Shown here piece after piece: positions 47,101 through 54,961 of a stretch of DNA of 64,000 nt. Positions within the stretch are counted from its first letter, which is position 1. Each line of letters opens with the position of its first letter. The stretch is taken from NCBI GenBank assembly GCA_016874735.1, contig VGTI01000020.1, forward strand, positions 1 through 64,000. Reading direction: 5' to 3'. The notes below the pieces were generated by a model. The model was given only the letters and a program-made list of their open reading frames with translations, was not told the DNA's origin and ran no database searches. The position numbers were made by a program, and so were the translations under genes. The stretch is from Deltaproteobacteria bacterium (GTDB lineage: Bacteria; Bdellovibrionota_B; Oligoflexia; Oligoflexales; CAIYRB01).

Positions 47101-50100
47101 AATAGTGTCTCGCTTAAAGCTCCGGCGACAGCCACGGGTGCTGTAGTGTTCACTCTCCCTGGTGCTGACGGTTCGGCTAACCAACTACTCACCACAAACG
47201 GCTCAGGTACCCTGAGCTGGGTCAGCGGTGCGGCACCGACTGGTGCTGCAGGTGGCGACTTAACGGGCAACTTCCCGAGCCCAACTCTCACTGTCATGAG
47301 TGGCCTTACAGCAGCTACTTACACCAAACTAGCAGTCACCAACACGGGTCGTGTGAGCTGGGCATCAACGCTCACGTCAAGCGACCTGCCACCACACAAT
47401 GCAAGCTTGATCACCTCAGGTGCTATCGCAGTAGCAAACGGTGGTACTGGACTCACCACGGCACCTTCGGCTGGTCATTTGCTCATTGGTACTAGCGGCG
47501 GTGGCTATGCACAAGCATTCCTAAGTTCAGGTACAAACGCTGGCGTCACCATTACGAACGCTACTGGCTCCATCACTCTAGATACAGCGCAAGACATCCG
47601 TACCAGTGCAAGCCCAAGCTTCTCTGCACTCGCAGTGACCAATGCCGTCACAGCTGCGAACGTGCTAGTAGGATCCGGTAACGGCACCGGTACTGTCACG
47701 GGCGGAGCGTTGAAGTCAGCAAGCTATAGCGGCACTAACGGTCGCGGCGCTAACCTCACGATCGAAGCCGGCAACGGTAACGGTACGGGCGGTTCAGGTG
47801 ACATCTACTTCAAAACGGCCGCCACCTCCACCAACGGTGCTGTTAACAACTTGGTCGAAAGACTCACCATCACTAACAGCGGCAACATCGGTATCGGTAC
47901 CACCCAACCGACGACGCGCGTGGAGTTACCACAAAGTGCAAACCTACCAGTACTGAAAACGGGTACGATGTACCTGCAAAGCCAGGCTAACGGTCGTAAC
48001 TCACTAACGGACAACCTCTACTACGATGGCACCAACTACGTCTACGCTGCCAACTCTTACGGTTCGATGCTGGAATTCTGGAACGGTAATATCCACCTGC
48101 GTACTACTAGTGCCAGCAACTCATCAGGTGCCGGTGCAACAGCAACCACTGCTGTACCTCTCACTATCAATAGCAACGGTAAAGTCGGTGTCGGTATCGG
48201 CACGGCAACACCTACTTCGACACTCACCGTGGGTGGTAGCCTCACTGTCGGCGACAGCTACAAGGCCTACGCCGCAACGACTGACGGGATGATCGTGGCC
48301 GGGAACGTCGGGATCGGTTCTACGAATCCAGCTTACCCACTTGACGTCAATGGTGTGGTCCGCGCAACGAGCTTTATCGGTACAAGTAACTCTGACTGGT
48401 CGAACAAAAACATAAATAACTTGCTGGCTATCGGTATCGGCACCGCAACGCCTGCGACCGACCTGAGCTTCGGCGGGGCGACCTCACGCAGTATTCAAGT
48501 GGACCGCCGCACCACGAGCGGTGCCGGCGGCGCATTGACGATTAGTGCCGGTGGAGCAGGTGCAGGTTCGACGGATGCCGCTGGTGGTGATTTAATCCTG
48601 TCCTCGGGTATATCGACGGGTAATACCTCGTCCGCTATCCGCATCAAAACGGCATCGGGCAGTAATACAGGTACCGTTGACGCTGCTCCAGCCGAGCGCT
48701 TGACCATCCTAGGTAACGGTAACGTGGGTATCAACAGTGCGACGCCAGGTACTAAACTTGATATCGCCAATGATGCCTTAAGTATCGGTGCCAACACAAC
48801 TACGGGTTATCAAGCGGCACAATTACGTGTGTCTGGCTACTCCGACGGGACTAAACGCACGGTTCTAGGCTTCGATACGACTAGCAACTACGGTATGCTT
48901 GCAGCAGTCAACAACGGTACGGCAACGACTCTCACGCTGAACCCAGCTGGTGGTAATGTCGGTATCGGTACCACCGCACCGACGTCGATATTCCAAGTTA
49001 ATGACGGCACGGCTAAGACCGCAAACTACACGGGTGTTCAGTTCAACTTAACCAACACTTCGAGCTCGATGTCCGTCAATAAGGTGGGTGTAGATATCCA
49101 AAGCACTGGCAACTGGAACGCTTCAGGTGCTGTCAATACTGCTCTGAACGTCAATGCAACTGGTGGCCTGACTAACTACGCGGCTGTGTTCTCCGGCGGT
49201 AACGTCGGTATCGGAACGACGGCGCCGACAGCCACATTGCAAGTTACCAGTGGCACGAAGAGCTTTGCGGCTTCTTTGGCAGCAAACGCCACAGACTCTT
49301 TAATCCAATTGACCTCGGCCGCTACCACCAACTGGGCAAGGATTGGTACTAACGGCAGCAGCCTAGCTCTGTTGACACAGGGCACAGACTCGAGCAGCAC
49401 AACCCCAGCTATGATCGTCACCAATACGGGTAGCGTTGGCATCGGCAGCGCCACCCCAGCCGGACTCTTGGACGTAAGCGGCAAGTTGACCGTTCTGACG
49501 GGTGGTAGTGTAGGTATCGGTACCACGACCCCAACTGCAACGCTTAGCATGGGTGGCACGGCAGCCAGAACCATTCAAGTCGACCGGAACACCACCGCTA
49601 ACTCAGCTGGTAGCAGTTTGACTGTTCAAGCCGGTGCCGCAACATCGGCGGTGACAGATAAGAACGGCGGTACTCTATACATTGCCAGCGGTACGGCAAC
49701 TGGCACAGGAACATCGACGATAGAATTCCAGACGGCAACTGCTGGCGGCTCCGCGACCACAGATAGAACTCCGACCACCAAAATGCTCATCGATGGTGCC
49801 GGTAACGTCGGTATCAGCACCACCGCGCCCGTCGGACTTTTGGATGTGAACAGAAAACTAACTGTCCTTAGTGCTGGTAACGTCGGTATCGGCACGACGG
49901 CTCCTACCGGTGCACTCAGCATCGGTGGTAGCTCGCAGTTCCAAGTCGATACGTCAGGTAACTTGGTAAAAATCAACAATATTGCCTACAGCTGGCCAGG
50001 GGCACAGGGAGCCGCAAGTCAAGTGCTCACCAACAACGGCAGTGGCGGACTCTCATGGACAACGCCCAACAACGGCTGGAGCACGGATGGTTCGAGTAAA

Positions 50101-51456
50101 GCTACGACTAGTTATAACGTCGGTATCGGTAGCGCTACGCCAGCCCAAGCGCTAGATGTCTACGGCAATGTCAAAGTCAATGGTGCCTCCAGCGCCACGA
50201 TCTACATAGGCACTGCCGGTCAGGGTGCACCTGGTGCTGGTTCTGCCGGCGAAAGAATTCAACTCTCCGGAACTGCCGGCACCAATGCCGCAACCGACTA
50301 TGGTATCGGTTACGAAACAAACTTCCTCTGGTTTAATACCAACGGCGGTACAAAGTGGTACAAGGGCGGCACGCAGCAAATGCTCCTAGATTCCTCCGGT
50401 AATCTCGGTATCGGTACCGGCGCGCCTGTGGCTGCCCTGCATGTAAACGTCGGCACCGAGGCTATCTTCGGCACCGGTAACAACTCTACTACCCCTGCTC
50501 CGTTCACGATCAGGGGCCCCGATGGTACAGGTGCATCTAACGTAACCGGTCCGAACCTAACTATCCGTCCAGGTAACGGTATGGGAGCTAACAACTCTGG
50601 TTCGCTGATTTTCCAAACGGCGAAGGCATCAGGCACAGCAAGCGTAGCGAATACAATGACGCAGCGCATGATGATTAATGCTGATGGTTACGTAGGAATC
50701 GGCACCACTACGAGTATCACCGCTCCACTGCAAGTTACGGCTATCTCGGCAAATACTGCTCCAGATACTAACGGTATCTACGTGAATAACCCGGACAACA
50801 CCTCCACATCGCAGCACGCTATCATCGGCGCTAAAGTTGGTGGCGCCTCCGCCGGTGACCCATACATCTCCCTTGCCGTAAACGGTGGTAGCAGCTACGC
50901 CCTCGGTATCGACAACACCGACGGTGATAAGTTCAAGATCTCCCGTACGGTCAACGATGTAGGCAATAACACTGCTTTGACGATCGAGCCTACCAATGGC
51001 AACGTAGGGATCGGCTCAACCAGTCCGACAACGACTCTCGATGTCAATGGTACGGTTAGTGCTAAAGGCTTTAAAAATTCCTCTGGTTCTTACACTATCA
51101 ACAACGGCTCAACCTCTCTAGCCCTCACCGACGCTTCAGGTGTGGTGCTGCTAACGAACGCTGCCTCCGGCAATAGCACCATCTCAACCGTCACTGGCTG
51201 CAACTCCGGTACTATAGGCCAAGGTCAAACCGTCACATTCGTTGCGGTCGGATGGACTACTGCCGGCACATTGGGTTTCGGTGATACTAATGTCGGCACA
51301 GCAACGGCAGATACCTTGGTCCTAAATGGAAGCGGTACCTTCAATCTGATCGCGAACAATTCATCTCATCTTGGATCATCAATCACCTTACTCTGCACTA
51401 CCATCGGCAGTACGAAACGCTGGATCGAAGTCAGCCGCTCCGCTAACACCAACTAA
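14116..51456 (+). CDS. Giant repetitive tail-fibre/MAT-like surface fibre protein
   Basis: One unbroken frame of 12,446 residues (about 1.2 MDa). ATG 14116 is preferred: AAGGA lies 9 bases upstream and it gives a long basic n-region before a signal peptide cleaved at AYA-QS (14298/14299). GTG 13999 (12,485 residues) is in frame but lacks an SD. The mature protein has an N-terminal region (to 16128), 39 units headed by [10 protein letters not shown]-type motifs (16129 to about 47480), then a C-terminal part with 15 GNVGIGT-type motifs and a beta-rich end. GGTG, NKTL, GDLxGxYPNPxL and GNVGIGTxxP are hallmarks of trimeric phage tail fibres and of bacterial fibre proteins such as Bdellovibrio MATs. 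Gly, Thr, Ser, Ala and Asn dominate; I noticed Cys only near the C-terminus. No YadA barrel, LPXTG, membrane helix or S74 domain is seen. Adhesion or prey/surface recognition is inference. Confidence 0.9.
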   Translation: MTLRFGKVSRSALRGALGLRFALRRLPQNWFDTMARLFTVRALTAMVLVPLIAFNTPYAYAQSTFDFVLSGRLTEVNGKPVVGPVALEISFFHDAQGAAPVLSVTDGFENVTLQEGIFQVRVTLNTSDYTKVFPEVGQQVWFQVTDLTHASTPYPMQQVVTVPYAARVPVDGKTVNFNSDGKLTVLPETTPSANQFLTKDTNGRFVWRTPSPNASAIQGTNISNTVPVAGQVLSYDGVMWTPATTTVTADAPIVVTMNGTTPKLSLPAATSVSDGYISTADWLIFNSKQQPITADTNLNLGSIATNKQAAVVLKPYSDGAGQTSELRFNALAGGNYIGFKAPDEVPANMVWTLPSEDGATGQILQTDGSGKLAWGSFPQVPVTSVAGKVGAVSLTTSDVSEGGNLYYTDARAQSAARRGMAASAPISYDSTTGRISIGQSSSVSSGYLSVMDWITFNNKIGNITAGNGIVVSTIGSGVTVSLPNIGTPGGYTKVATDAQGRVTSGTTLVPGDIPALSADIINRGTLSRAVGGTGVVSTATFPTEGVIVTRDAAETLRNKNLESPMLNGGTLAGASLVTGSTVISTTGTLTSSQATINGNVRVQGAGGTASKLILTDKDSVNSLSFKAPDTLAGTVNWTLPGTDGLAEQLLRTDGSGNLSWVSGASPTGAAGGDLTGIYPNPQLTTTGVQPGVYPKVTVDAKGRVTLGQTLDVADVPPLPASKISEGILGIERGGTGVNTLTTNGVLYGNGTSGIQATTPGSSFQSLVIPDGGGAPVFGAVDLSQLAATTGILPRSRGGIGITTTATFPTDGVVVTRDATETLNNKTIVNPAISTIANGGTLTLPSTTDTIVARNTADTLTNKSLIAPVITSGSIGGTSRITGATTIDITGTVASGATTIDGDLKVKGNGNTANRIILSDKGTNFSVQLKAPDALSGNVTYTFPGTDGIDGQVLATDGAGALLWTNGIKPIGNAGGDLAGQYPNPTLAASGVFPGVYQKVTVDYKGRVVSGATLSPSDIPPLAASAITSGVLGVVNGGTGASSFINNGVVVGKVAGGLVSTQPGSQYQTLVVPAGGGMPAFGALDLSQAAAVTGVLPTTLGGIGVSSTATFPASGTVVTEAGSATLTNKTLITPTISSISNDGLMTLPSGTDTLVARNTQDTLTNKTLIAPAISTITNTGTLTLPTTTDTVVGRATTDTLTNKTLSLPMISGGTVTGGALITGGTTIDTNGTAAVGTTTVSGNVTIRGNTTAANALILNDRINGNSIAIKSPNDLSGSFTLTLPTTAGASGELLRTDGNGGLSWVAGASPTGSAGGDLAGVYPNPSLSATGIQPGTYFKIRVDEKGRVFEGTSLSAADIPSLPASAIGSGVLGVSRGGTGSPNFATNGVILGNGTGNLISTGAGQSGQVLRVPTGGSIPSFGALDLGDSSAVTGLLPGSLGGTGVNSTATYPADGVIVTESGAATLTNKILTQPEISTIANGGAVITIPTTNDTLVGRSTADTLTNKTLSMPVMSEIVNGGTLTLPTTTDTLVARDTEETLRNKTLSSPMVSNGTITGSSMILGASSIDTVGTIRAGATTVVGNLRVQGNTNTANSLSLNDKDAVYAVNIKAPDTLYSSLTLTLPSTTGTSGQLLATDGSGLLSWVSGAVPSGPASGDLFGYYPNPLLTPTGVTAGTYNKVTVDSKGRVLFGTTLMVADIPRLPASIIGSGSLAVTNGGTGAGSFTTNGVIIGNSTGNLLSTAAGTEYQTLVVPQGGGVPTFGALNLSQGAAVTGTLPTQFGGTGVNSNATFPTSGTIVTRSATETLTNKTLVTPVIGAISNTGMLILPTTSDTLVGRATVDNLTNKTLTSPVVTGATINGASLITGSTAISTTGTVAVGATSVAGDLSVRGNNSTANRLLLNDKGTTNFVALKAPDTLYNSVEITLPSSAGTAGQMLTTDGSGQLQWISGSTPAGPAGGDFTGSFPNPTLAPTGVAPGTYFKVSVDEKGRVMGGADLLIADIPSLPASKIGSGIIPVTRGGTGTTGFVTKGVVVGGSDGNLASTTAGTANQILRVPSDGSAPSFGPLDITQSASITGILPTRSGGTGRDSVAVFPPSGVIVTEDAVTTLTNKTLQEPVISTIRNGGLVTLPTDTDQLVGRNTTDILTNKTMQSGIVASSTINGSSLIGGATVIDTSGTIRASQTTVAGNLIIEGNNSTANALVLNDRGVTNSVSLKAPNNLNSSITLTLPESVGGSGQILTSDGTGVLGWRTGASPSGIAGGDLAGSFPNPELSTTGVYPGQYTKLSVDLKGRVTSGTTLRDTDIPPLSATVIARDTLGVANGGTGASSFTTNGVILGNLQGNLFSTAAGSPFQTLIVSANGGAPMFGALNLSQSAAVTGILPSAMGGTGINSQATFPQTGVVVTEAGPSTLSNKTLSSPIITAGTIGGASLINGSTAIRTSGSVQAASATLNGDVTIRGSGVFANKLVLNDAGSINAVNLKAPDNLVAPVTLILPGTTGAAGQLLTTSGSGELTWATGAMPTGIAGGDLTGTFPTPTLTTTGVSAGTYMKVTVDVKGRVTAGTNLIASDIPNLATSQITSGVFAVGRGGTGATSFTNNGVIIGNDAGNLLSTGAGSAYQSLVVPAVGGTPTFGAINLSQSAAVTGILPTARGGIGVSSSATFPLIGTVVTQDATETLSNKTLASPVISAGTINGSSLIGGATSIITTGSISTATVATSGNINIRGSGTVSNRLVLHDKGATYGVSLRAPDTMGSSVGFVLPGADGNSGNILSTNGAGVLSWVSSAPPSGAAGGDLSGNYPNPTLLPTGVAGGVYTKVTVDAKGRVFEATTLAAEDIPRIPASKINDGQLPVMYGGTGASAFYTNGVIIGNAYGPLHSTTAGSRYQSLTVPADGGTPRFSAVDLSQIEATTGTLPANRGGTGINSSAVFPASGVIVTTDAPQTLTEKTLTAPLLTDGTIDGSSLITGATEISTTGGVIARDVTSRGNVVIQGNNVSSSRLVLNDRGTVNSYSIKAPDIMNSSMVLTLPTVNGTAGQLLTTNGSGTLSWVTGAAPTGVAGGDLAGVYPNPELTTTGIAPGTYFRVTVDAKGRVYSGGTLEANDIPPLPMSVISYGMLNVANGGTGASSFTANGVILGNNNGNLFSTAAGAAYQSLVIPGAGGAPRFGSIDISQPSAVTGILPTSRGGTGMVSNATFPQNGVIITESSQSTITNKTLLSPILTTATINGVSRIGGATVIDTLGTINAGATTVAGDLTVQGNGTQANNLVLNDKGAINAVSLKSPDTLSSSYSMTLPSALGNSGQLMSIDSQGNLTWVTGAAPNGAAGGDLLGQYPNPILSNTGVTPGTYSKLRVDAKGRVVSGGTITVADIPTLSASQITSGVFGVANGGTGASSFTVNGVVLGNADGNLLSTAAGLPFQTLVVPSGGGTPSFGSINLSQQAAVTGILPTSRGGTGIATSAVFPDSGTILTATGSATLTNKALTSPLISSATINGASVISGSTVINTSDNITGSTITANGNMIISGNGTTANKLVLRDKGAVNAISLKAPDTLAQSPVWTLPGADGSTGQILTTDGQGQLVWATGAAPSGAAGGDLSGNYPTPALTATGIDAGTYQKIAVDAKGRAYFGTTLAVSDIPGLPASIINAGTISVARGGTGGVTFTPNGVMLGNGGGALQVTQQGIPFQSLVVPADGSAPAFNAINLSQAAAITGILPTRSGGTGINSTATFPTSGVIATRDALETLTNKTIDSPLIGSATINGASLITGTTRINITNAIDATGANIRGAVRVQGNGTSPNKLILNDAGTVNFVALKAPDFVIGEVNLTLPGSVGTNGQVLTSDGTGQLTWGSGAAPTGAATGDLTGSYPSPQLTPTGVNAGQYTKLTVDNKGRVTNGTSLVPGDIPQLSASIIGSGILGVANGGTGSASFANNGVILGNLTGNLFSTAPGSSQQVLRVPSDGGIPSFGPLNIGHSSAVTGILPRSAGGTGTASNAIFPGEGTIVTRDATETLANKTLSSPVINSGSLLGTSLIGGDTIINTTGAITAGSATLGGDVTIRGNNTTANRLVLNDAGSVNFVAIKAPNSLAADIVLTLPSQTGTNGQLLGTTGGGTLTWLNGSAPSGSAGGDLSGSYPNPVLATTGVSAGAYTKVTVDTKGRVQLGTSLVAADVPPLSAAKITSGVLDVARGGTGAGFFATDGVIVGNADGNLLSTAAGAPFQTLVVPSGGGTPTFGPLNLAQSAAVTGVLPTTSGGTGMASNAVFPMSGTIITDSLPATMSSKTLISPIITSGTMDGNSYIGGSTVIDTIGTASVGTTRVAGDLTILGNNTTASRLVLTDKTQMKSLSFKAPDTVSNSLTWTLPGTDGGAGQLLRTNGSGILSWVDGASPRGTAGGDLSGDYPNPVLIDSGVIAGTYPKFAVDSKGRAVSGLTLDVVDVPPLPASKISSGEISVVRGGTGVATLTPNGVMIGNGTGTVLTTAAGQAYQSLTVPVGNGAPVFGAVDLSQAAAVTGILPRTLGGTGTSSTATFPTTGVIVTRTEIETLTNKTLTAPYIAGGILNSGTINGASVINTTGTLRSAAATFDGNVSIVGDGTNAKKLVMFDSGSTYSLAFKTPDTIYSSVVWTLPATDGGNGQLLKTDGSGNLNWVSGAAPTGNASGDLTGSYPAPELATSGVVPGTYAKFVVDAKGRATRGTTLVAADIPGLDAAVIKTGQIPVLNGGTGVSTFTSNGVILGNNSGNLFSTAAGLSNQTLVIPDGGTVPRFGALNIGSLAATSGVLPTARGGIGVSSTALFPTSGTVVTREATETLTGKTLESSVFTTGLINGTSTIGGDSVINTTGTITAGDTLINGSITVRGDGTNAKPIMFNDSGSSNYLAIKAPNVLSGIVTLTLPDSDGNAGQLLQTDGFGVMSWVSGASPTGLATGDLSGSYPNPTLTETGVIPGTYPRVAVDIKGRIIAGSSLAASDIPNISGGIITTGTVGVGVGGTGATSFTQNGVVIGNAGAALLSTAAGLEYQSLLVPPNGENNGRPLFGAVNLSQPNAITGILPTRLGGSGVDSTATFPTSGVLVTETAVETLTNKTLTSPIINGGSLDNVVITGAGSVNITGTLTSGAITSRSDVSIQGNGTTSNRLVMYDKGTQSIALRAPNSLSSSIEWTLPDQDGAANTVLATNGTGVLSWVGSLPPSGAAGIAGVSGGDLTGTYPYPILKSIATAGVYTKVTIDTKGRVTTGALVTASDIPNLPATKISSGTIGVSVGGTGATSFTNNGVILGAGAGSLVATAEGQPYQILTVPGSGTTPAFGALDLGQFAATTGLLPQSRGGTGVNGNATFPTSGIVVTDVNVMTIRDKTLISSVFNNGTINGDTLITGGTSINTTGTIESGNTSVNGSVTIKAINNLPNALVFNDGGSGYVAFRAPVSVTTPVTLTLPNGDGSPNQLLQTNGNGILTWVSGAAPTGIAGGDLVGSYPNPELRNTTVFAGTYQKVAVDAKGRVIFGTSLTPSDIPSIDASTQIGAGVLPVVRGGTGASSFANNGVIIGNTGGNLFSTAAGLAFQSLTVGGDGMTPSFGAINLTQLAATTGVLPQSRGGTGVNGNATFPTEGVVTTDVIAQTLSNKTLNSPVITTGTINGATLITGTSSIDTTGTIRAGNTTVAGDLKIQGDSTNARKILFNDSGSTNAIGFKAPDTLATSTVFTLPSGDGAQGAVLGTDGARQLQWLTAVPPNGVAAGDLSGSYPAPVLAASGVIAGSYAKVSVDLKGRVIAGLALEVSDVPGLPASKIADGELLVARGGTGRGSFPAKGVLLGNGGGTLDATAAGSAYQSLTVPANGGAPYFSAIDLSELPATTGALLTIRGGTGVSGNAVYPSTGTVVTETGSGTISNKRLMAPIITGGTIDGYGLIGGNTTIATAGNVSGANAVFSGDVTVRGDNSKANKLVFEDRGTTNFLAFKAPDTLTKTQTWTLPDGDGLGGQLLSTNGTGALSWVSGASPTGVAGGDLAGSYPNPELGPSGALAGTYTKVFVDTKGRVRTGMALVASDVPNLPASVITSGSLAVTVGGTGATTFTNNGVIIGNGGNNLLSTGAGQENQVLRLAAGATVPSFGAIDLSKAAAVTGVLGTTVGGTGKNSTAVFPDTGTVVTREATESMANKTISNSTLTTSLINGSSTIGGSTVINTLGGMTVASATINGDITVRGNNTSANKIYFGDSTSTNTVGLKAPDTFASSFILTLPNNDGLAGEVLTTDGSGVMSWVSGASPLGAVPSGGDLTGSYPSPQLTNTGVIAGQYTKVTVNAKGRVTSATSLVATDIPSLPASVIGNGTLPVTVGGTGSSMFTERGVILGNSTGNLYSTAAGNQYQVLMVPSNNGSPTFGALNLSSPAAVTGILPTGRGGIGVDSTATFPTSGTVVTAEASQTLVNKTLASPTINAGTIGGSSRIADATVIDTTGTLAAGPSTITGDITIRTTSATANRLVFTDSGSTKTLGFKAPDVIYNTPVTWVLPDGDGSNGQLLRTSGSGVLSWVSGAAPTGAAGGDLSGSYPAPVLTNTTVVAGTYQKVAVDQKGRVYYGSSLAVTDIPSLPTSIIGSGIFNVENGGTGSGSFNSRGVILGNGTGSLYSTVAGTAFQVLSVPSNGGNPTFGPLNLSQNAAVAGTLSAAYGGTGVSGNAVYPQAGTVVTRDEIETLTNKTLLSPIVTAGTINGSSVIGGATIISTTGTISGGATTIAGNLTIQGQGALGDANRLRLNDKGTTNYVGVKAPQTLTSSFDLTLPNSAGSAGQILANSGSGILTWITGTTPTGAAGGDLTGSYPNPILQTVLANPGVYQKVTVDEKGRVTAATSLSPSDIPSLPANIIGTGAVAVNVGGTGRTTFTTKGVVLGNGDGALNVTGAGLAYQTLVIPSDGGPPEFGALDLSKPTAVNNILGKSNGGTGITSNATFPSAGVIVTRDEIETLTNKTLTSPLINSGTMDGGLITGATTIAVDGTLAAQDTTISGNISILGDTSNARKLMFYDKGVTNYASLRAPDTLSTSINWILPNTVGTSGQLLANTGSGQLGWVNGANPVGNASGDLTGTFPNPSLAVSGVVAGTYTKLRVDAKGRALWGTTLSVSDIPPLPTAAITSGVFGVVNGGTGASNFTSNGVVIGNGGSNLFSTAAGSAFQSLVVPAGGGIPSFGAVNLSQAAAVVGTLPTSRGGTGVVSTAVFPQSGTVITDIGQQTLTTKTINSSVFNTGTINGTSIITGNTIIDTQGTATMGTTTVNGNVSLRGDGNGNARRLIFFDGGSLNSVSFRAPATLAGSVTWTLPGTDGISGQLLSTNGSGTLSWASGAIPTGAAGGDLTGSYPNPTLGPSGVSAGTYVKVRVDTKGRVIGYMALNANDIPSLPADKIGSGVFGVATGGTGASNFTTDGVIIGNGINNLLSTAAGQPYQSLIVPSGSTTPRFGAIALDQAAAVSGVLPTANGGTGVESTAVFPSDGTVITAEAVQTLAAKTLTTPMINGGTLSSGVINGSTVISTTGTLDAGATNITGDINIMTTTSTANRLVFRDAGSNSIALKAPNTLSTSVEFKLPDGDGQPDQLLKTDGSGQWSWVSGAAPTGIAGGDLTGSYPNPVLRNSTVTAGTYPKLMVDARGIVIGGTNLSASDIPSIDASKIVSGSLDVSVGGTGATTFNNKGVVIGNGSSALSSTGAGLPYQVLVAPTDGTQAPYFGAVNLSQANAVTGILPSSLGGTGTPSTAIYPTSGTIVTRTATETLTSKTLSGSFVTDGTINGASLITGTTVISTTGSIASGAQSVTGNITLKPTVSGASRIIFNDTGTTQTLAFKAPETLTKSAVWTLPDGDGQPNQLLMTNGSSVLSWVSGAAPSGPAGGDLSGSYPNPVLPLSGATPGTYAKVRVDNKGRVTAGMSLLASDIPSLSASIIGSGVLGVTNGGTGASNFSNNGVILGTGGNNLLSTAAGNAYQVLTVPSNGGTPSFSALNLGQGAAITGVLATTYGGTGVSSSATFPQNGTIVTRDAVEALTNKTLTAPLMTAATINGASLIAGSTSISSTGTLSIGETVIDGNITLQANPTTANKFMFNDKTDNYYIALKAPDVLAASETFVLPVADGIANQILTTNGAGSLGWASGTTPIGNAGGDLTGTFPNPILKPSGANAGNYPKVTVDTKGRVTAGLTLDIADVPPLPGSKISSGTVNVINGGTGASNFTSNGVVIGNGTGNLLTTAAGAANQILRVPSGGGLPSFGALNLSDAAAVSGILPSSVGGTGIASDAVYPTTGTIVVRSAAETLSNKTLNNTVMMSGTIDGASQIIGSTLINTSGVATVGGANINGDLTVRGTGVGGIANKVVLNNAANTFSLSLKAPDGLTANKVWTLPPADGTNGQVLSTDGSGVLGWVSGTSPTGAASGDLAGSYPAPVLSTVVTEGTYTKMFVDTKGRVRYGTNLLATDIPSLPASAIGSGEISVSRGGTGSNNFTNNALLVGNGTSALGTVAPGNAGQVLTMLTNNGLPTFGALNLASANAVSGLLPSSNGGTGISSTATYPSTGVIVTEAGAAALSNKTLTSPQINGGTVSNALIAGSTEINTTGTIRSGAQTVDGDITVLGNTTTANRLILNDKGTSSSAKFIALKAPDTVTTSQTFVLPVTDGGINQLLTTNGSGSLGWTSSALPSGAAGGDLSGNYPNPSLAASGVTAGSYAKVVVDTKGRVINGLALSTSDIPNISANIINTGTLSVSFGGTGAGFFTNKGVVLGGGSGALYTTTAGSAYQVLSVPSDGTSPVFGPININHDSAVSGLLKTTNGGTGVNSNATFPSTGLVLTDSNTATLTNKTLTSPLISSATINSASLITGQTVINTQGAIATSSTITAASNVTIQGSGGQANRLILQNPLNTASVSLKAADGLASSITFSLPTSVGSPYQVLQTDGSGALSWTTGVQPSGAAGGADLTGNYPSPYLTDTGTATGTFTKVYVDSKGRVRSATTLVASDIPPLSTSILTSGTLGVSNGGTGATSFTLKGVLVGSGASAISATAAGNDDEVLVATPSGPTFGKVNLGSASAVSGILGSTYGGTGVSSTATYPSTGVIVTRDAAETLTQKTLTSPIINAATIDLASLITGSTTIDTTGTITAGNTSVNGTITLRGNTTNSKAIVFNDKDNTGSLQLRAPDTVTNSASWILPNGDGQPGQVLKTDGSGNLGWVSSLAPSGPAGAGGGDLTGSYPNPVLTTVVTAGTYTKVVVNERGRVTGSMALAVSDIPTLPTSKIGSGSFSVTNGGTGTSTLTLNGVMVGNSADAVKTTAQGSAYQVLTVSPSGGGMPEFGAVNLAQANAVTGILSTANGGIGRTSNATFPASGVVVTENGAGTLSSKTLDSPIISAATINGASVISGSTVINTTGSVYTTSTIKAKSDISIEGAGTLSNKLVLHDGDTSNYYGIKAPDSLASDLTWILPATQGAASSVLTTNGSGSLSWISGVPPTGNADGDLTGTYPAPTLKTVMLGSEGTYTKVYVDAKGRVTSASNLVEADVPNLQTTKITSGIFSVARGGTGASSFTDNGVILGNGSNTPLKVTAAGQAFEVLRVPSGGGSPSFGAINLASSFAVTGILPATLGGTGTSSDAVYPTTGVIVTEASVSTLTNKTLNSPQINTGTVGGASLVTGSTVINTTGNISGGIFTAAGDIRIRGNNNTANNLVLNDKNATYGVNLKAPDTMVASVTYTLPGSYGSAGQLLQTNASGQLSWVSGAAPTGSATGDLVGNYPNPSLAAVGTAGTYAKVTTDSKGRVIAGTTLSPSDLPPISGSQIVNGAVSVLNGGTGANSFTANGILVGAGAGPVSATASGLQYQVLTVDASNGPTFGAVNLASSLAVTGYLPASHGGTGIYSTATFPASGTVATLAAAQTFTNKTLTSPYISAGTIDGASVITGSTTISTTGSIDSTSTIHSTGDITIRATGATQNKLVLNSPSDASYVALKAPDSPVQSLIFTLPTSYGSNGQFLTTNGSGTLSWTAGATPSGAATGDLTGNYPNPSLTATDVTAGTYTKLYVDAKGRAQYGTSLSVSDIPTLPTSSISGVFGMTNGGLGVSSITANAVLLGNGSGTIKSAAGSDGQVLVISSNVPTFGTVNLSSTAAVAGTLAKSMGGTGISSTAVFPGSGTIVVQDAIETLSNKTLNTTILSSGTVQGSSLIGEGTVINTSGSITTSSSITATGAVTIRGNNTTSNSLILNDKGTTNYVSLRAPDTLAGNISYVLPAVDGSLNQILTTNGSGSLSWTSNVTPTSAASGDLTGTYPNPVLTNTSVIAGTYTKVYVDTKGRVQTATSLLASDVPSLDTSILSSGILSVARGGTGANSFINNGVVLGSGGGVGLSSTQPGTLNQVFKVGQTGPEFGQINLAAPEAVSGILDRTNGGTGISSGATFPSSGTIVVRDATETLTNKTLERTILSSGTVNGASLISGTTIINTSGAITTGSTLTTAGNVTIGATGATNNSLILKTSNDSWAASIKASNSMAANMTLTLPVDDGTSGQLLATDGSGVLSWVTGAAPSGPAASADLTGTYPNPVLTSIMGTPGTYTKVAVDAKGRAYFGSTLETTDLPPLATTMITSGTLGLTRGGTGATSFTTNGVVLGGASGLSSTSAGAINQVLVIPTGGGAPSFGAVNLASTAAVTGILPGTQGGTGVSSTATYPASGTIVTRAATETLENKTLTAPTINSGTLAGTSLIGGAATINTSGSITTSSTLTTTGNITLQGNGTTASKLVLNNAANNATVSLQAPATPSPSNLTFVLPADYGSSGYVLTSNGSGTLSWAVGGTPSGSASGGDLSGNYPAPVLAATSVTAGTYTKLYVDAKGRAQYGTSLVVADIPALPPSAISGTIPVSGGGTGVTSFTNNGVVIGAGAQPLSTLSGTNNQVMFISGGAPTFGAIDLAASAAVSGLLSRANGGTGIISTATFPSSGTIATVAGAETFTNKTLTSPIINSGTINNGLITGTAAISTTGTISSGAVTTNADITITGNNKIVLRDSGANSVSLKAPATATGAVVFTLPGADGSANQLLTTNGSGTLSWVSGAAPTGAAGGDLTGNFPSPTLTVMSGLTAATYTKLAVTNTGRVSWASTLTSSDLPPHNASLITSGAIAVANGGTGLTTAPSAGHLLIGTSGGGYAQAFLSSGTNAGVTITNATGSITLDTAQDIRTSASPSFSALAVTNAVTAANVLVGSGNGTGTVTGGALKSASYSGTNGRGANLTIEAGNGNGTGGSGDIYFKTAATSTNGAVNNLVERLTITNSGNIGIGTTQPTTRVELPQSANLPVLKTGTMYLQSQANGRNSLTDNLYYDGTNYVYAANSYGSMLEFWNGNIHLRTTSASNSSGAGATATTAVPLTINSNGKVGVGIGTATPTSTLTVGGSLTVGDSYKAYAATTDGMIVAGNVGIGSTNPAYPLDVNGVVRATSFIGTSNSDWSNKNINNLLAIGIGTATPATDLSFGGATSRSIQVDRRTTSGAGGALTISAGGAGAGSTDAAGGDLILSSGISTGNTSSAIRIKTASGSNTGTVDAAPAERLTILGNGNVGINSATPGTKLDIANDALSIGANTTTGYQAAQLRVSGYSDGTKRTVLGFDTTSNYGMLAAVNNGTATTLTLNPAGGNVGIGTTAPTSIFQVNDGTAKTANYTGVQFNLTNTSSSMSVNKVGVDIQSTGNWNASGAVNTALNVNATGGLTNYAAVFSGGNVGIGTTAPTATLQVTSGTKSFAASLAANATDSLIQLTSAATTNWARIGTNGSSLALLTQGTDSSSTTPAMIVTNTGSVGIGSATPAGLLDVSGKLTVLTGGSVGIGTTTPTATLSMGGTAARTIQVDRNTTANSAGSSLTVQAGAATSAVTDKNGGTLYIASGTATGTGTSTIEFQTATAGGSATTDRTPTTKMLIDGAGNVGISTTAPVGLLDVNRKLTVLSAGNVGIGTTAPTGALSIGGSSQFQVDTSGNLVKINNIAYSWPGAQGAASQVLTNNGSGGLSWTTPNNGWSTDGSSKATTSYNVGIGSATPAQALDVYGNVKVNGASSATIYIGTAGQGAPGAGSAGERIQLSGTAGTNAATDYGIGYETNFLWFNTNGGTKWYKGGTQQMLLDSSGNLGIGTGAPVAALHVNVGTEAIFGTGNNSTTPAPFTIRGPDGTGASNVTGPNLTIRPGNGMGANNSGSLIFQTAKASGTASVANTMTQRMMINADGYVGIGTTTSITAPLQVTAISANTAPDTNGIYVNNPDNTSTSQHAIIGAKVGGASAGDPYISLAVNGGSSYALGIDNTDGDKFKISRTVNDVGNNTALTIEPTNGNVGIGSTSPTTTLDVNGTVSAKGFKNSSGSYTINNGSTSLALTDASGVVLLTNAASGNSTISTVTGCNSGTIGQGQTVTFVAVGWTTAGTLGFGDTNVGTATADTLVLNGSGTFNLIANNSSHLGSSITLLCTTIGSTKRWIEVSRSANTN
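14215..14298 (+). other. Signal peptide core of the giant fibre protein
   Basis: From the internal Met at 14215 the sequence is [18 protein letters not shown], then a short polar stretch and AYA before Gln-Ser, a textbook Sec signal with signal peptidase I site after 14298. About 33 further residues upstream (from ATG 14116) are Arg-rich and would make an extended n-region like those of very large autotransporters; if translation began at 14215 the signal would be of ordinary length, but no SD is seen there. Confidence 0.75.
14299..16128 (+). other. N-terminal region of the giant fibre before the repeat array
   Basis: The first 110 or so mature residues (14299 to about 14620) form a beta-rich domain ([19 protein letters not shown] onward) of a type found at the N-terminus of Bdellovibrio and myxobacterial fibre proteins. 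A non-repeated stretch follows with two DG(Y)[21 protein letters not shown]-like segments and [14 protein letters not shown], a common phage tail-fibre motif. From about 15580 a partial repeat unit begins ([32 protein letters not shown]) and leads into the first full GDLTG unit. Confidence 0.7.
16129..47253 (+). repeat. Tandem array of about 266-residue fibre repeats (39 GDLTG heads)
   Basis: Units are counted from the Gly (Ala in unit 31, Ala-Asp-Leu also in 37) of the GDL motif. Starts: 16129, 17038, 18058, 19081, 19990, 20899, 21697, 22495, 23293, 24091, 24889, 25687, 26485, 27283, 28078, 28876, 29695, 30487, 31288, 32086, 32890, 33691, 34495, 35290, 36091, 36883, 37684, 38482, 39286, 40087, 40891, 41692, 42493, 43297, 44092, 44881, 45682, 46486, 47254. 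Inside each unit, in order: [12 protein letters not shown]; GTYxKVxVDxKGRV; DIPxLPAS; GGTGxSxFxxNGV; LSTAAG; FGAxNLSQ; a second GGTG; ATFPxSGxVVT; ETLTNKTL; INGxSLIxGxT; [20 protein letters not shown]; a TLP strand; and LSWVSGAxPTG. Eight consecutive intervals (units 6-14) are exactly 798 bases. Unit 39 is incomplete and fades out near 47480. Confidence 0.93.
16588..20580 (+). repeat. Extra 36-residue NKTL submodules in the first five units
   Basis: Units 1 to 5 are 909, 1020, 1023, 909 and 909 bases long, against about 798 later. The excess is explained by extra copies (1, 2, 2, 1, 1) of a submodule with a Ser/Thr-Ile-x-Asn-Gly-Gly start, a [14 protein letters not shown]-like strand and ADTLTNKTL. 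Seven copies in all, each about 36 residues, inserted between the ordinary NKTL and INGxSLI segments. None is seen from unit 6 on. Confidence 0.85.
47881..51045 (+). repeat. Fifteen GNVGIGT-type repeats in the C-terminal part of the fibre
   Basis: Copies of G-N-V-G-I-G-T-x-x-P followed by a short hydrophobic strand (for example LDVNG or LQV) occur near 47881, 48178, 48301, 48427, 48718, 48952, 49198, 49432, 49504, 49801, 49876, 50116, 50398, 50686 and 50998, at irregular spacing of about 70 to 310 bases. Between them are less regular beta segments such as NLTIRPGNG and DIYFKTA. This motif is common just upstream of tip or chaperone domains in phage tail fibres and bacterial fibre proteins. 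Confidence 0.85.
51046..51456 (+). other. C-terminal tip domain of the giant fibre
   Basis: The last 136 residues are non-repetitive and beta-rich, contain the only two cysteines I noticed in the mature protein (TGCNSG and LLCTT), and end in [12 protein letters not shown]. The W-x-E-x-SRS ending recurs in tail-fibre-like bacterial proteins that lack the S74 endosialidase domain. It may serve as trimer-forming or receptor-binding tip; this is inference. The catalytic Ser/Lys features of S74 domains are not apparent. Confidence 0.6.
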
Positions 51457-51524
51457 TCTCGGCTCGCTCCCAGCTCCCCTCCCCCTAGTTGCTCCCATTT
51501 CCCCCCGTCAGCTATACTCGGCTA

Positions 51525-53132
51525 ATGCTACCTCGTTTACCAATAGCTCTTATCCTCAGCGCCGTCGTCCTGACCTTCGTCGGCTGCGTTTGGTTTGATT
51601 TTATTCCCTACGACGACAAGGCCAATATCTATCAAAATCCATCGCTGATGGATTTGAGCTTAACGAATCTCCAGCACATCTGGACCACAGCGCATGATCA
51701 TTTATATATGCCGATCACATTTACGGTCTGGGCCCTTTTAGCCGCCATTAGCCGCAGTGTAAGTGGCACCCTAAACCCTAGCTTTTTCCATGCTGCAAAT
51801 GTCGTGGTTCACGCCCTGAATGCTGGGCTCGTATACAAAATCATCTGTCACCTATTTGCGACGATGAGCTTAAGGCAACGCTACCTGGCGGCGATCGCTG
51901 CCCTCGTCTTTGCCCTGCACCCTCTCGTTGTCGAGCCAGTCGCCTGGGCCATGGGCATGAAGGACTTACTCGCTGCGACCTTTGCGCTTCTCACGATCCG
52001 CTATTATTTGCACTCTGTGACCCAAACCAAACGCCACGCCTATCTCATAGCGACCATCTTCTTCCTCTGTGCACTCCTTGCAAAAGCTGCCACGGCAACC
52101 TTACCTTTAGTGCTCTTCGTGCTTGAGACGTATTGGTACAAACTCCCTCGCGGAAGAGCCGCAGCACGGCTCGGCCCCTGGTTGCTCTTAGGACTCGCAG
52201 CTTTGATTGCCACTAAGCTACTCCAGCCTGACGGCGAACTCCCCTTCGCCGTATCGTGGCAGGATCGCCCGCTGATTGCGGCAGACGCCGTTGCTTTTTA
52301 CCTGCAAAAGTCGATCTGGCCCACTGCCATGTCCATAGACTTTGGCCACCGCACGGACCGTGTCATGGCACAAGGCTGGACGGGAACGACCATTGTGACG
52401 CTTATTGTCGCCTGCTCAGGTCTCGGCATAGCGATTTGGCGTCGTCGTCCCCTGGCATGGATCATCGCCTTTATGTTTATGGCCCCCCTCCTTCCAGTGC
52501 TGGGATTCGTGCCCTTCGGCTTTCAGGCATTCTCGACGGTCGGCGCCAGGTATGCCTACCTCTCGCTACTTGCAGTCGCAGTCCTGGTCTACCACCTCTT
52601 AACTACACTCCCCGCGCGCATTGTGATCCCGCTCGGCCTGACACTCGTCACCGTGCTTGGCACCTTATCCTGGCAGGAGTCGCGCTACTGGCAAAATTAC
52701 CACACGCTTTTTGCCCTCGCGGTGGCACTCGATCCGGACAATTGGACTATGCGCTACCGCTACGGTTGGGCCTTGTCACAGGATTTGCGTCTTGAGGAGG
52801 CCATAACTCAGTATCGCGCTTCACTCGCATCTAACGACGGGATCGCAGCGGTGCACCGCGATCTAGGTCGCGCCTTGGCTGGACTTAAGCGGTGGTCCGA
52901 AGCTGAAGAGAGTCTCCGCCAAGCTTTGCAGATGAGTCCAGAACTCCCCGATACGCGCCCCTCCCTGGCTGGAGTTCTGCACGAGCAAGCGCTCACGCTA
53001 GTCCGCGGCAGTAACGACAAAGAGCGCATCAAAGCCGCCCTGCCCATCTTTCACGAGGCCTATACGCTAAGTCCAAACGATCCGGCAATCGCAACTAATT
53101 ACCGCCATGCGCAGCAACTGGCCCAACCCTAA
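51525..53132 (+). CDS. TMTC-like GT-C glycosyltransferase with C-terminal TPRs
   Basis: A 535-residue polytopic membrane protein. The first periplasmic loop has FDFIPYDDKANIYQNP with Asp30-Asp31, followed by HLYMPITFTVW and FHAANVVVHALNAGLVYKI: the layout of the TMTC/protein O-mannosyltransferase branch of GT-C enzymes, which move sugars from a lipid-linked donor onto Ser/Thr of proteins. Some 9-11 membrane helices cover residues 5 to about 400; residues about 405-530 are TPRs (RYGWALSQDLRLEEAITQYR, LGRALAGLKRWSEAEESLRQA), commonly used to hold the acceptor protein. ATG 51525 is chosen because TTG 51489 has no advantage; the SD is weak. The gap to the giant fibre stop is 68 bases, pyrimidine-rich, with no terminator hairpin I can see, so co-transcription is plausible and the fibre is the obvious candidate acceptor. 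Confidence 0.8.
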   Translation: MLPRLPIALILSAVVLTFVGCVWFDFIPYDDKANIYQNPSLMDLSLTNLQHIWTTAHDHLYMPITFTVWALLAAISRSVSGTLNPSFFHAANVVVHALNAGLVYKIICHLFATMSLRQRYLAAIAALVFALHPLVVEPVAWAMGMKDLLAATFALLTIRYYLHSVTQTKRHAYLIATIFFLCALLAKAATATLPLVLFVLETYWYKLPRGRAAARLGPWLLLGLAALIATKLLQPDGELPFAVSWQDRPLIAADAVAFYLQKSIWPTAMSIDFGHRTDRVMAQGWTGTTIVTLIVACSGLGIAIWRRRPLAWIIAFMFMAPLLPVLGFVPFGFQAFSTVGARYAYLSLLAVAVLVYHLLTTLPARIVIPLGLTLVTVLGTLSWQESRYWQNYHTLFALAVALDPDNWTMRYRYGWALSQDLRLEEAITQYRASLASNDGIAAVHRDLGRALAGLKRWSEAEESLRQALQMSPELPDTRPSLAGVLHEQALTLVRGSNDKERIKAALPIFHEAYTLSPNDPAIATNYRHAQQLAQP

Positions 53133-53195
53133 TGGTCGACAGTGGGGTGCTATTAATGCTAGGTTTCCCTGCATATTTAGGCAGGAGGTGTATCG

Positions 53196-53906
53196 ATGCA
53201 ACGACTTTTAGGTGGCGCCCTTAAATTCGGCAACCACGTATTCCGTGGTAAACGTCATTTATTCGAATCCCTGCAGAAAGGTCAAAAACCGACCGCCCTC
53301 TTTATCACTTGTGCTGACTCACGGATCTGTCCGACGCTGATCACACAGACAGACCCAGGTGAGCTTTTCGTGATCCGCAATGCTGGCAACATCGTCCCGC
53401 CTGCTGGATCGGCCGGTGGAGAGGCAGCTACCATCGAATATGCGATCAACGCCTTGGGTATTCGCGACATTATAGTCTGTGGTCATTCCCACTGCGGTGC
53501 CATGGCGGGTGCTCTCGATCACCCGGATGGCATTGAAGGCTTGCCATTCTTGAGTCAGTGGTTGCGTCATGTCGCAGCTGCTAGAGGCGTCGTGCTCGCA
53601 GAGTACGCGGGTGCCCCTCGTGAGCAGCAGCTCGAGATCCTGACGGAAGCCAACGTGCTCCTGCAGATCGAGCATCTAAGTACCCATCCTGTGGTGGCGC
53701 GCGCCTTAGCGCGTGACGAGCTTGATATTCACGGATGGATTTACCGCTTTGAGACGGGACATATCTCAAGTTTTGAGCTAGCTACCGGCAAGTTTCGGGA
53801 GATTAGTGAGCTGCTCAATGAACTGCCCGCCGATGCCGAATCGGTGCCTGGACTTGCTGCGGACTTTCGCAGTAGCCCGATGATTCGAGCCATTCGCGGC
53901 GACTGA
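53196..53906 (+). CDS. Beta-class carbonic anhydrase
   Basis: A 236-residue enzyme interconverting carbon dioxide and bicarbonate, in the cytoplasm (no signal peptide). Zinc ligands are Cys39 in CADSR and His97 and Cys100 in VCGHSHCGAM; the Asp41-Arg43 dyad of the active site is present, and the RNAGNIVP motif (61-68) is intact. A strong SD (AGGAGG) lies 8 bases before ATG 53196. It follows the glycosyltransferase by 63 bases and converges with the CDF gene. Bicarbonate could serve the biotin-dependent acyl-CoA carboxylase encoded near the right edge, though no linkage beyond proximity is shown. Confidence 0.93.
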   Translation: MQRLLGGALKFGNHVFRGKRHLFESLQKGQKPTALFITCADSRICPTLITQTDPGELFVIRNAGNIVPPAGSAGGEAATIEYAINALGIRDIIVCGHSHCGAMAGALDHPDGIEGLPFLSQWLRHVAAARGVVLAEYAGAPREQQLEILTEANVLLQIEHLSTHPVVARALARDELDIHGWIYRFETGHISSFELATGKFREISELLNELPADAESVPGLAADFRSSPMIRAIRGD

Positions 53907-53940
53907 TGATCATTGGTAGTAATGACCCCGGGACCTTAAA

Positions 53941-54912
53941 TCAGACCGTGGCACAGTGGCAATCGTTCTCACAGCTAGTAGCCTTGGGCTCAAGCTCAAC
54001 TGTCACGTGAATATTGCCGTGTTTGGCGACGGTTTGGCGGATTTCTTTTTTCACGGTCTCAAGTACACTCAGCGGTAAATCCTGCTCCACCACCACATGC
54101 ACCGTGAGCACGTGTCGCTCCCCATCTAGCGACCACAAGTGAAAATCATGCGTACTCTCGACCGCTTCGACTCCGGTGATGTCACGACGCAAGGCCTCTA
54201 GATCGATATCCCGCGGTACTGCTTGCAGAAAGAGGCGAACCGTTGCTCCTAGTGACCTGAGAACGTTGAACACTATAAACAAGCTAAAGATGATGCTCAG
54301 GATGGGGTCGATGATGGGTAGATCGGCCACCATCATCACCAGAGTTCCAATCAGCACGGTGAGCCACCCAAGCACATCTTCGATAAGGTGCCACGAGATG
54401 ACGCGCTCGTTCATGGTGCCACCGCCACGGACCAGCCGCCAGGCAGCATAGCCATTAACGGCCACGCCTAACACGGCGAATCCCAGCATACCCGGCAGCT
54501 TTGGCATCGTTGGAGCCAGCAAGCGTGGAATAGCCTCGGATAGTACAAAAGCGGATCCTACGAGTAGGAACGCAGCGGTGAAAACGGCACTCAGCAGTGA
54601 CAGCCGGCGGTACCCATAAGAATACGAGGCACTCGGCTGACGCTGGGCTAAACGCTCAAAAATGTAGGCAGACCCCAGAGCGATCGCGTCACCTAAATCG
54701 TGCACCGCATCCGACAGGATGGCGACACTGCCAGTCCAGATGCCACCCACAATCTCGACGAGCGCAAAGCCCAGATTTAAAAAGAGAGCGACCTTGAGGT
54801 TACCAACCGCTCGATGATTATGATGATGCCCGTGATGCCCGTGATGCCCGTGATGACCATGATGGCCGTGATGGCCATTGGTATCATGATGATGGTGATC
54901 GTGCGCTGACAT
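53941..54912 (-). CDS. Cation diffusion facilitator (zinc/cobalt exporter, ZitB/CzcD type)
   Basis: A 323-residue inner-membrane proton/metal antiporter. Six helices span about residues 38-210. The transport site is HxxxD in helix 2 (His71, Asp75 in SDAVHDLGD) and HxxxD in helix 5 (HLIED). The cytoplasmic C-terminal domain (about 225-310) has the ferredoxin-like fold pattern with HDFHLW. The N-terminus is a His tract (HHHH, then six GHH triplets and HHHNH) and the C-terminus ends with a CENDCHC cluster, both likely metal-binding. ATG 54912 is chosen over GTG 54921 because GAGGTG sits at proper distance. It is the last gene of the run UbiB-like - SGNH - CDF, 49 bases after the SGNH stop. Zinc is the likeliest ion, from family. 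Confidence 0.92.
   Translation of the reverse strand: MSAHDHHHHDTNGHHGHHGHHGHHGHHGHHHNHRAVGNLKVALFLNLGFALVEIVGGIWTGSVAILSDAVHDLGDAIALGSAYIFERLAQRQPSASYSYGYRRLSLLSAVFTAAFLLVGSAFVLSEAIPRLLAPTMPKLPGMLGFAVLGVAVNGYAAWRLVRGGGTMNERVISWHLIEDVLGWLTVLIGTLVMMVADLPIIDPILSIIFSLFIVFNVLRSLGATVRLFLQAVPRDIDLEALRRDITGVEAVESTHDFHLWSLDGERHVLTVHVVVEQDLPLSVLETVKKEIRQTVAKHGNIHVTVELEPKATSCENDCHCATV
54823..54876 (-). repeat. 9-bp tandem repeat encoding (Gly-His-His)6
   Basis: Six adjacent 9-base units (variants of gtgatgccc on the plus strand) encode the GHH triplets at the N-terminus of the CDF transporter. Three units are nearly identical and the others differ at third positions, so in-frame length changes by slippage are possible. 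Confidence 0.85.
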
Positions 54913-54961
54913 CTGTCCCACCTCGTAGGGTTTGAACGTGTCTTGATCTTGCCATTTTTAC

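Noticed and set aside
16129-47253. CRISPR-like or satellite repeat array
   Set aside because: The periodicity is about 800 bases, in frame, and conserved at protein level; there are no short identical repeats with spacers.
52256-52795. Second plus-strand frame of 179 codons inside the glycosyltransferase gene
   Set aside because: It is an out-of-frame shadow; the TMTC-like frame carries the conserved motifs and membrane pattern.
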